Position numbers and translations under genes: made by a program. A stretch of DNA of 9,583 bases, from assembly GCA_900546995.1 (NCBI GenBank), contig URFF01000069.1, forward strand, positions 1 through 9,583. The letters are read 5' to 3'. Positions 1-5,456 of this stretch are shown piece by piece; within the stretch, counting starts at the first letter, position 1; each line of letters starts with the position of its first letter. This DNA comes from an uncultured Sutterella sp. (lineage in GTDB: Bacteria > Pseudomonadota > Gammaproteobacteria > Burkholderiales > Burkholderiaceae_F). A model generated the notes under the pieces. It was given only the letters and a program-made list of their open reading frames with translations, was not told where the DNA came from and searched no databases.

Positions 1-835
1 TACGCGGCACGCTGATAGTATGCGGCCCCACTCCCCAAACAGCTTCCAAGTGCTCGGCATGCATTAAAAGTCCAACAAAATCGTAACGGTAAAGAGTCAG
101 TCCGAACAAGACCCCAAGCCCCACGTCGTCAATGCCGCCTTCCATCGCGCGGTCCATGGCCTCGGTGTGATAGGCATAGTCGCTTTTCGGTCCTTTCGGA
201 TGCAAAAGCTCATATTGTTCTTTATGGTATGTTTCCTGAAACAATTGGTAAGTGCCGATACCAGCTTCATGCAACTTACGATAATTTTCCACAGTTGTGG
301 CCGCGATATTGATATTGACGCGACGAATCGCACCATTTTTGTGTTTGATGGAATAGATCGTCTTAATGGAGTCCAAAATGTACTCGATGGGGTTGTAACG
401 AGGATGTTCACCCGCTTCAAGCAACAGGCGCTTGTGCCCCATGTCCTGCAAAGCGATAACTTCCTGACGAATTTGCTCTTGAGTCAACTTTTTGCGAAGA
501 ATATGCTTATTTTTCGCATGGTACGGACAATAAGTGCATCCGTTGACACAGTAGTTCGAAAGATACAGCGGCGCAAACAATACGATACGGTTTCCGTAAA
601 TATGCTCTTTTACCTTTTTAGCCGTTGCGAAAATTTTCTCGTTCAGGTCCGGTTCCTCGCATGCCAAAAGCACAGCCGCTTCCCGATGAGTAAGTCCTTT
701 GAAATTTTCCGCCTTTTCAAGTGCGGCACGAATCATTTCGCGATCATGTTTATGAGCCTCAGCAAACGCCAGTGTTTCTTCAATTTCCTCGTGACAGATG
801 AATTCTGAGGCGATTTTTGACTTCGGGTTATACAT
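1..835 (-). CDS. hydG: HydG, [FeFe]-hydrogenase maturation radical SAM tyrosine lyase (partial, C-terminus beyond window)
   Basis: HydG cleaves tyrosine in the cytoplasm to p-cresol plus the CO and cyanide ligands of the H-cluster of [FeFe]-hydrogenase. The visible 278 residues read MYNPKSKIASEF at the start and hold the radical SAM cluster motif CVNGCTYC with Cys96, Cys100 and Cys103 (CX3CX2C), followed by PYHAKNK. Other family stretches are HREAAVLLAC (50-59), NPIEYILDSIKTIYSIKH (148-165), INIAATTVENYRKL (175-188), FQETYHKE (199-206) and EGGIDDVGLGVLFGL (232-246). HydG is usually about 470 residues, so the C-terminal part with the auxiliary-cluster cysteines is outside the window. The ATG at 833-835 is preceded by AGGA at 843-846, 7 bases away. 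It stands apart from the upstream operon by 134 bases and probably has its own control. HydE, HydF and the hydrogenase itself are not in the window. Confidence 0.95.
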   Translation of the reverse strand, partial: MYNPKSKIASEFICHEEIEETLAFAEAHKHDREMIRAALEKAENFKGLTHREAAVLLACEEPDLNEKIFATAKKVKEHIYGNRIVLFAPLYLSNYCVNGCTYCPYHAKNKHILRKKLTQEQIRQEVIALQDMGHKRLLLEAGEHPRYNPIEYILDSIKTIYSIKHKNGAIRRVNINIAATTVENYRKLHEAGIGTYQLFQETYHKEQYELLHPKGPKSDYAYHTEAMDRAMEGGIDDVGLGVLFGLTLYRYDFVGLLMHAEHLEAVWGVGPHTISVPR

Positions 836-842
836 TTTGAGT

Positions 843-846
843 TCCT
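843..846 (-). promoter_or_regulatory. Ribosome binding site of hydG
   Basis: AGGA on the minus strand lies 7 bases before the ATG at 833-835 and supports that start. The resulting N-terminus (MYNPKSK) fits the family. Confidence 0.6.
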
Positions 847-860
847 GTATCAGTAATAAT

Positions 861-876
861 GCTTAGTTACATAAGC
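861..876. repeat. Perfect 5-bp inverted repeat, possible operator
   Basis: GCTTA (861-865) and TAAGC (872-876) form a perfect dyad with a 6-base spacer, about 25 bases before the hydG start and just upstream of its ribosome binding site. Dyads of this size can be regulator half-sites or a small leader hairpin. It matches no binding-site consensus I recognise, and a dyad this short can arise by chance. Confidence 0.25.
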
Positions 877-912
877 CTAAATGAAACACAATCTCATTAA
901 CACTCATTTGCC

Positions 913-957
913 TGACCAAAAGTATATTAAGAGCCTTAAACTCTGTGCCTTTTGTCA
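913..957 (-). repeat. Nested imperfect inverted repeat upstream of hydG
   Basis: The arm at 913-922 (TGACCAAAAG on the plus strand) pairs with the arm at 949-957 (CTTTTGTCA) with one bulged base. Inside lies a second pair, AGAG at 930-933 with CTCT at 941-944; alternatively TTAAG (927-931) pairs with CTTAA (935-939). The structure could be a weak bidirectional terminator, an operator, or a leader structure for hydG. It has no T-run, which argues against a standard terminator. Confidence 0.4.
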
Positions 958-960
958 AAA
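950..960. repeat. 11-bp palindrome TTTTG-N-CAAAA overlapping the TTGACA hexamer
   Basis: TTTTG (950-954) and CAAAA (956-960) are perfectly symmetrical around one base, and the site covers the TTGACA hexamer read on the minus strand. That would be a natural place for a repressor of hydG, but AT-rich palindromes of this length occur by chance. No known regulator consensus is matched. Confidence 0.25.
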
Positions 961-969
961 TCTAGTCAA

Positions 970-1743
970 TCAAGATCGAATTCGATACCCTTTTTGAATT
1001 AGCAATGCGCAGACCACAGTTAAAACAAAGCCGATCGGCAAAGCCATTATCAGTGAAAGGAATGGATCGGATTCGAACCGACCGATAAACCCACCTCTAA
1101 AGCCGTCGATTAGATAAAAGAGAGGGTTCATTCGCGCAATATCCTGCCAAATCCCCGGCAACGATGATGTGGAATAAAAAACGCCGCCTAAAAAAGTGAG
1201 AGGCATAATCAGGAAATTTTGAATAACCCCCATTTCTTCATATCGTTGGGCCCATATGGCTGCAATTAATCCAAAAGCAGCCATGATAAGCGCCCCCAAA
1301 ACGGCGAAGACAAGAATCCATCCGGGATAAACAAGTGAAACGGTGGTAAATAACATCGTGGCGGCCAAAACACAAACGCCGACTAAAAGTCCTCGAAGGA
1401 TCGAAGCCAATATGTACGCGGCTGCGATCATATAGCCATTCATCGGCGGCATCAGGATAAAAACCAAAGTACCGGAAATCTTGGACTGTACAAACGACGA
1501 AGAGGTGTTGGCGAAGGCATTTTGCAAAACCGCCATCATGACCAACCCCGGCACAAGAAACTGCTGATAACCGTCCCCTACCGCCCGCTCACCAATCGCG
1601 GCGCTGAAGACAACTAAATATAAAAACGACGAGATGACAGGGGCAGCTACCGTATGAAACGCCACCTTCTTAAAACGAATCACTTCCTTTTTTAAAAGCG
1701 TCAAAAAAGCCACTGTCGGATTAAATCGTTTTGCCTGTATCAA
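970..1743 (-). CDS. ABC-2 type exporter permease, YadH-like
   Basis: This 257-residue integral membrane protein is the permease half of an ABC-2 type exporter in the cytoplasmic membrane. Hydrophobic segments lie at about residues 32-52, 61-80, 106-131, 142-163, 174-192 and 229-250, the six-span pattern of the family. The stretches QFLVPGLVMMAV (61-72), NAFANTSSSF (75-84), MPLTFLGGVFYS (180-191) and MNPLFYLIDGFRGGF (205-219) closely match E. coli YadH. Translation probably begins at a TTG (1741-1743): GGAG at 1750-1753 sits 6 bases upstream, and the in-frame reading begins there with IQAKRFNPTVAF. It lies 3 bases after the ATPase gene and is the last gene of the operon. The substrate cannot be read from the sequence. 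Context with heme genes suggests heme, porphyrin or a heme breakdown product, which is inference. Confidence 0.9.
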   Translation of the reverse strand: MIQAKRFNPTVAFLTLLKKEVIRFKKVAFHTVAAPVISSFLYLVVFSAAIGERAVGDGYQQFLVPGLVMMAVLQNAFANTSSSFVQSKISGTLVFILMPPMNGYMIAAAYILASILRGLLVGVCVLAATMLFTTVSLVYPGWILVFAVLGALIMAAFGLIAAIWAQRYEEMGVIQNFLIMPLTFLGGVFYSTSSLPGIWQDIARMNPLFYLIDGFRGGFIGRFESDPFLSLIMALPIGFVLTVVCALLIQKGYRIRS

Positions 1744-1746
1744 TTT

Positions 1747-2664
1747 TTACTCCGATGAACGGTCTAAAACGGATAAAAAAACGTCTTCCAAATCGGCTTG
1801 TCGAGTGGTGATGCCCTCCGCGGCTAGACCTCCAATCTGAAGTGTTGACAAAATGAAAACCAAATCCGCTGAGCTAGTGTAAGCCAATGTCATGAGCGAG
1901 CCTTCCCGGCGAAGCAACTTATCGGAAATCGCCACGGGTAAGTCGCCTTGTTCAAGCCTAAATGTCACGGCATTTTGACGGCAAGCTGACAGTAAAGACT
2001 GCGTAGCCCCCACCGCCACCACTTCCCCATGGTTGATGATGGCTATTCTTGAGCAAAGGTTTTGCGCTTCTTGCAAATAGTGCGTTGTCAAAATCACGGT
2101 GTGCCCCTGTCGGTGCAAATCCCCCACAAACTCCCACAGTTTATGGCGCAACTCCAAGTCCACCCCGGCGGTGGGTTCATCCAACACGATGACAGGTGGT
2201 TTATGAACCAACGCCTGCGCGATTAAAACGCGTCGCTTCATGCCTCCGGACAAAAGCCTTGTGGGCGTAAACGCCTTATCGGATAAACCCAATCCGTCAA
2301 TGAGCTCATCAATCCAATCGTCATTTCCTGACAAGCCGTAGTACCCCGATTGGAAAGCTAATGTTTCCCTGACGGTGATAAAAGGATCGCAAATGACTTC
2401 TTGAGGCACCACCCCCAAAGCCATCGAGGCTTTGGCTCTTTCACGGTCGAGGTCAAAACCCGCGATTTGAACAGTCCCTTCGGTCTTTTTCACAAGTCCC
2501 GCCAAAATATTAATCAACGTGCTTTTACCGGCCCCGTTGGGTCCTAACAAACCAAAAAACTCTCCCTGATTGACAGTGAGATCGATTCCTTTTAGAGCCT
2601 CAAAACCATTTGCATAGGTTTTTCGTAAGCCCTCAATTAAAATAGCCTGCGGCAACTGCTGCAT
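1747..2664 (-). CDS. ABC-2 type exporter ATP-binding protein, YadG-like
   Basis: This 305-residue cytoplasmic ATPase would energise the permease encoded 3 bases downstream. All ABC motifs are present: Walker A GPNGAGKST (41-49), Q-loop VVPQEV (85-90), signature LSGGMKRR (138-145), Walker B VIVLDEP (158-164) and the H-loop histidine at 195 in TTHYLQEA. The GGMKRR form of the signature and the HYLQEA switch region are typical of the export-type (CcmA/YadG/DrrA) ATPases. A C-terminal domain of about 75 residues (230-305) ends in DLEDVFLSV, the usual end of this class. The ATG lies 3 bases after the tonB stop, with GAG and AGG purine stretches just upstream. No transport substrate can be assigned from the ATPase. 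Confidence 0.93.
   Translation of the reverse strand: MQQLPQAILIEGLRKTYANGFEALKGIDLTVNQGEFFGLLGPNGAGKSTLINILAGLVKKTEGTVQIAGFDLDRERAKASMALGVVPQEVICDPFITVRETLAFQSGYYGLSGNDDWIDELIDGLGLSDKAFTPTRLLSGGMKRRVLIAQALVHKPPVIVLDEPTAGVDLELRHKLWEFVGDLHRQGHTVILTTHYLQEAQNLCSRIAIINHGEVVAVGATQSLLSACRQNAVTFRLEQGDLPVAISDKLLRREGSLMTLAYTSSADLVFILSTLQIGGLAAEGITTRQADLEDVFLSVLDRSSE
1750..1753 (-). promoter_or_regulatory. Ribosome binding site supporting the TTG start of the exporter permease
   Basis: GGAG on the minus strand, formed by the last codon (GAG) of the ATPase gene and the base before it, is 6 bases before the TTG at 1741-1743. The rare start codon may lower permease output. Confidence 0.6.
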
Positions 2665-2667
2665 ACC

Positions 2668-3375
2668 TCACTCCAATCGATAAACAACCGGAACTTCAAT
2701 CACGGCTGCGCGATCCGCCCCGGTTTTGAATCCGTCAAGATGTTTGGCCGCCTGCAATGTCGATTGTTTAAATAGCGCATTGCTGGTTGATTTAATTCGA
2801 TAGCCCGATACCACGCCTTGAGAATTAACGGTCACTTCAAGAACGGCATTTCCGGTCAAACCGATTTTCCGAGCTCTGCTCGGATAGCGCTTATGCCGCT
2901 CAATTTGCTCGACAATAGCGGCCAACGCTTGATTCATCGCCGAAACATTCTCTGAAGAACCGGTTGTTGCCGTCGCCATCTTGGCGCTGCCGACAGCCAT
3001 CTTTTGTGGTGGACTTGGTTTAGGCTGAGGCTTTTTTGTTATTTCCGGCGGTTTTTCTTTAGGCGGCTCAACTGGTTTGGGCGTCTCGGCAAGAGGCTTT
3101 CTAACCGGTTCCTCCAAGGTCACCACCCAAGAGCTTGCCGGTAACGTCATCACCTTCCATTCACGCTCCTTAATGAAGGGCTCTGTTAGTTGATCAACAC
3201 GCTTTGGCACCGGCAAGACGTTGGTCGCCGCTTTTTGAGCGATGAACAATTGCGTTTTCAAAGGAGAAAAAAACGCGGCAATACCTAAAACAATCAATAC
3301 AGCGGTCGTTAAGCGAGCAGACTGTGTTGCCTGCTTTTCTTCTGCACTGCCGTAGCTTCTTGCTTTTCGGATCAT
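2668..3375 (-). CDS. tonB: TonB family energy transducer
   Basis: TonB spans the periplasm and passes proton-motive energy from ExbB-ExbD to outer-membrane receptors. This 235-residue protein has the expected three parts: one N-terminal membrane anchor (about 22-39, with LTTAVLIVLGIAAFF), a proline- and lysine-rich periplasmic spacer (about 90-124, with repeated KP/PP), and a C-terminal TonB domain (about 151-235) with RYPSRARKIGLTGNAVLEVTV and a final PVVYRLE. The ATG overlaps the exbD stop codon in an ATGA (3372-3375), which suggests coupled translation. Because exbB, exbD and tonB sit in the receptor's own operon, this set is probably dedicated to that receptor. General use by other receptors cannot be excluded. 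Confidence 0.93.
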   Translation of the reverse strand: MIRKARSYGSAEEKQATQSARLTTAVLIVLGIAAFFSPLKTQLFIAQKAATNVLPVPKRVDQLTEPFIKEREWKVMTLPASSWVVTLEEPVRKPLAETPKPVEPPKEKPPEITKKPQPKPSPPQKMAVGSAKMATATTGSSENVSAMNQALAAIVEQIERHKRYPSRARKIGLTGNAVLEVTVNSQGVVSGYRIKSTSNALFKQSTLQAAKHLDGFKTGADRAAVIEVPVVYRLE

Positions 3376-3779
3376 TTTTCTTTTGCCTGAGTACTGATAA
3401 CAAAACGACCTTCATTTTTCTCTTTGGCCAAATCAACCAAAGGAACGAATTTGTCAAAGGACGCTTCTCCCGCCATATGAATATTTAAAACCGTGTTTTT
3501 GGTTGCGGTTAACGCAGCCTCAATTTCCACCAAATCAACAGGCTTATCGTTTAATCGATAAGTTCCGTCGGCTAAAACATAAACGCTCAACTGTCTGTCG
3601 GAGCGTTCAACCTTCGCCGTTCGGCTCTCGGGCAACACGATTTCAAGAACTGGTCTTGAAAAACTCATGGTCACGACGAAAAAGATAATGAGCATGAACA
3701 AGCAATCAATCAACGGCGTTAGATCAATTTGCGGCTCTTCGTCCAAAGGAGAAAATCCGGGCGGCATGGAAGAATTCAT
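3372..3779 (-). CDS. exbD: ExbD, TonB-system proton channel subunit
   Basis: ExbD forms the proton-driven motor with ExbB in the inner membrane. The 135-residue protein has a short cytoplasmic N-terminus, one membrane helix (about 23-42) and a periplasmic domain. The essential aspartate of the family is Asp25 in the motif DLTPLIDCLFMLIIFF (19-34). The periplasmic part contains LEIVLPES and an LSVYVLADGTYRLNDKPV stretch like other ExbD/TolR proteins. The start ATG is preceded by GAGGAGG, which is encoded in the glutamate-rich tail of exbB; the gap to exbB is 2 bases and the 3' end overlaps tonB by 4 bases. TolR is the alternative family, but the adjacent tonB favours ExbD. Confidence 0.93.
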   Translation of the reverse strand: MNSSMPPGFSPLDEEPQIDLTPLIDCLFMLIIFFVVTMSFSRPVLEIVLPESRTAKVERSDRQLSVYVLADGTYRLNDKPVDLVEIEAALTATKNTVLNIHMAGEASFDKFVPLVDLAKEKNEGRFVISTQAKEK

Positions 3780-3781
3780 GG

Positions 3782-4423
3782 TTAAGCCTCCTCTTCTTCA
3801 ATAAGACCTTTGCGATCGCCTTTTTTGATATGCTGACAAACTTCCAACGCGCGATAGCTATGCTCGACAGCCTCAATGTGGAAACCGCGGAATTTCAACA
3901 TGAGCGCGTAATACACCATCAAGGTTGGAATAGCGATGCAAAGCCCCATGACCGTTGTAATCAACGCTTGCCAAATGCCAGCGGCGAGCACCTCGCTGGA
4001 AGGCACCTCCGTTTGGGCTAGCGATTGGAAAACAGCGACCATTCCGAAAACTGTTCCCAAAAGTCCCAATAGCGGCGAAATGACGCTGATTAATCGCAGC
4101 CAACACAGGCAATTGGTCACACGCTTGAAATTTCTGTGAAACAAATAGGCCACCTCTGCCCGAATATCGTCGGAGTGCGAACCGTGAGTGGCCACAATGT
4201 CATAGATAATCCGGATCAGCGGATTGGCATGAGCCCGATCAATATCTTTTAAACACCGGTCTTTGCCATGCTCAAGATCCAGAAAATCCCGACGGAAATT
4301 TCGCCAAACACGGGTAAGGTAAATAATGAGCCAGACCGAAAGATAAACAGCGTATAAACCGACAAAAATCAATGCCACTCCGGCCGGACCAATGAGGGCA
4401 TAAATGGTTTCGAAGTCTTGCAT
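3782..4423 (-). CDS. exbB: ExbB, TonB-system proton channel subunit
   Basis: This 213-residue protein belongs to the MotA/TolQ/ExbB family and forms the pentameric inner-membrane channel around ExbD. Three hydrophobic helices lie at about 10-36, 108-135 and 150-176. The family core reads LISVISPLLGLLGTVFGM (111-128), followed by AAGIWQALITTVMGLCIAIP in the third helix, with the conserved threonines expected to line the channel. A cytoplasmic loop of about 70 residues separates the first and second helices, as usual. The gene starts 5 bases after the flavodoxin-like gene; GGAGG from the end of that gene serves as ribosome binding site. The C-terminus is an acidic EEEEA whose codons form the exbD ribosome binding site. 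Confidence 0.93.
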   Translation of the reverse strand: MQDFETIYALIGPAGVALIFVGLYAVYLSVWLIIYLTRVWRNFRRDFLDLEHGKDRCLKDIDRAHANPLIRIIYDIVATHGSHSDDIRAEVAYLFHRNFKRVTNCLCWLRLISVISPLLGLLGTVFGMVAVFQSLAQTEVPSSEVLAAGIWQALITTVMGLCIAIPTLMVYYALMLKFRGFHIEAVEHSYRALEVCQHIKKGDRKGLIEEEEA

Positions 4424-4428
4424 TCTCT

Positions 4429-4941
4429 CTAACCTCCAAATCCTTCTCGAAAAACCCGTACTAGTTCTGAAAGGTCGCTTTCATTCGGATGGGTTGCTGC
4501 CAACTCACGACGCGCCACTGATTCAGGGGTTTCCTTATAGCCGGGGAGTTTTTTCATTCGTTCAATTAACGCCGGATCAATTTTTCCCTGACAAAGAAAA
4601 TGAGCCTGGAGAAGGTTGCCGCGATCTTCACCAACCAAAGCGTCGCATTGTCTGGCAAACCATTGCTTGGCTCGGTCACTTTGGGGATCACCTCCCATGG
4701 TGGCGAAAACTCCGAGTTTTTTATCCTTTAAATGGGGAACCAAGGCTTGAATCGACTCGGGCACCATTCCCCGATCACACCAAAAACCGACAAAAACAAT
4801 TGGCGCTTGCTGAAGTCGTGAAATTTGGCCCTGCACCTGCTGCGCCGTGAAAAGAGAGGCTCCGGGATAAGCGGCTTGTAATTTTTCGGCTAAAAGACGT
4901 GTGTTGCCGGTCAGCGAATGGTAAACAATCAAAGGCGGCAT
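4429..4941 (-). CDS. Flavodoxin-like protein, candidate HmuF-type heme/anaerobilin partner
   Basis: The protein has a short flavodoxin fold of 170 residues. The FMN phosphate loop is SLTGNT (9-14) after the first strand PLIVYHS. Further strands are IVFVGFWCDRG and LGVFATMGG. The family-specific features FLCQGKIDPALIERM and HPNESDL are seen near the C-terminus. I chose the ATG at 4939-4941, 2 bases after the hutX stop, because it places the first strand right at the N-terminus; an upstream ATG at 4959 would add six residues and overlap hutX. Members of this family occur widely in anaerobes. One, HmuF of Fusobacterium nucleatum, is described as binding heme and reducing anaerobilin beside a radical SAM heme-opening enzyme. 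The position directly after hutX fits that role, but it could instead be a general electron carrier. BilS-type flavodoxins are another relative. Confidence 0.8.
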   Translation of the reverse strand: MPPLIVYHSLTGNTRLLAEKLQAAYPGASLFTAQQVQGQISRLQQAPIVFVGFWCDRGMVPESIQALVPHLKDKKLGVFATMGGDPQSDRAKQWFARQCDALVGEDRGNLLQAHFLCQGKIDPALIERMKKLPGYKETPESVARRELAATHPNESDLSELVRVFREGFGG

Positions 4942-4943
4942 GA

Positions 4944-5456
4944 TCAGACCCCATCGCAAAATCGCACTTTAGCCAGTGCAAAAGCGTCTTTAACGGAAGC
5001 GATCAACTGATGGTTATCGCGACCGACATAAACAGAAAAGTGCAAAGAGCCATCCAGCCCGAAAAAGGCGACGTAGTGGGATTCCCTGCCCATAAACGGC
5101 ATGGAAATAAAAGCCATATCCGCAATGGCGTCAGCCTTGATGTGTCCGCCCAAGGTCGCGTCAGCGTGCAAGATGTTGTAATAGCCCATAGCCGACTTTC
5201 CGGGCGATAGTTTGGTGACAATTTCAAAAACGTGCCCTTCGTGAATGACAAAAAAAGTCACCCGTTCCCAAGTGCAAAGCTCGCTCCAGACCGTCTCAAA
5301 ACCCACGTCCTGACGGACAAACGCGCAATTTTCACTGGGCAACACGTGGGCTGCTTCGAGCGCTGTGCACCGCAACTCTTTCGCGATGAGACCCAATGTC
5401 ACGGGCTTTTTCGCATGCAATAAGCCCTTGAGCTTTTCCATGTGGTTATCAACCAT
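4944..5456 (-). CDS. hutX: HutX/ChuX-type intracellular heme carrier
   Basis: HutX-family proteins are cytoplasmic heme-binding proteins that receive imported heme and pass it to a heme-degrading enzyme. This 170-residue protein has the expected length and the family's most conserved blocks: GYYNI (91-95), GGHIK (103-107), FMGRESHYVAFF (121-132) and VYVGRD (142-147), which I recognise from Vibrio HutX. The start at 5454-5456 overlaps the ATPase gene by 8 bases (ATGGTTGA) and has a strong AAGGAG 6 bases upstream; the next ATG (5441) has no such site. This gene is the clearest evidence that the whole operon handles heme. A radical SAM HutW/ChuW or a heme oxygenase HutZ, the usual partners, is not in the window. 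Confidence 0.93.
   Translation of the reverse strand: MVDNHMEKLKGLLHAKKPVTLGLIAKELRCTALEAAHVLPSENCAFVRQDVGFETVWSELCTWERVTFFVIHEGHVFEIVTKLSPGKSAMGYYNILHADATLGGHIKADAIADMAFISMPFMGRESHYVAFFGLDGSLHFSVYVGRDNHQLIASVKDAFALAKVRFCDGV

Larger units (their letters stand above)
836..969. other. Intergenic region between the heme operon and hydG, rich in inverted repeats
   Basis: This 134-base AT-rich gap is the only non-coding stretch of note in the window. On the minus strand it carries a perfect TTGACA (953-958), but the nearest -10-like hexamers are badly spaced: TTAATA at 925-930 leaves a 22-base spacer and TATACT at 921-926 a 26-base spacer. A promoter for hydG is therefore likely but not precisely placed. 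No GC-rich stem followed by a T-run is seen after the operon's last stop codon, so an ordinary intrinsic terminator is absent and read-through into hydG is possible. Three inverted-repeat elements are listed separately. Confidence 0.5.

Noticed and set aside
167..808. Long plus-strand open frame of 213 codons
   Set aside because: It lies wholly antisense to hydG, whose protein has clear radical SAM motifs. Its translation has no recognisable domain and looks like random composition.
953..958. TTGACA as the -35 of a sigma-70 promoter for hydG
   Set aside because: The position 17 bases downstream reads GGCTCT. The only -10-like hexamers leave spacers of 22 or 26 bases, so I did not call a defined promoter.
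836..969. Sigma-54, FNR or Fur site upstream of hydG
   Set aside because: I looked for GG-N10-GC, TTGAT-N4-ATCAA and the Fur-box pattern and found no convincing match.
3372..4423. TolQ-TolR in place of ExbB-ExbD
   Set aside because: The two families are close, but tonB follows directly and there is no TolA, TolB or Pal, so ExbB-ExbD is the better call.
4404..4850. Plus-strand open frame of 148 codons
   Set aside because: It is antisense to the flavodoxin-like gene, has no family resemblance, and no ribosome binding site that I can defend.
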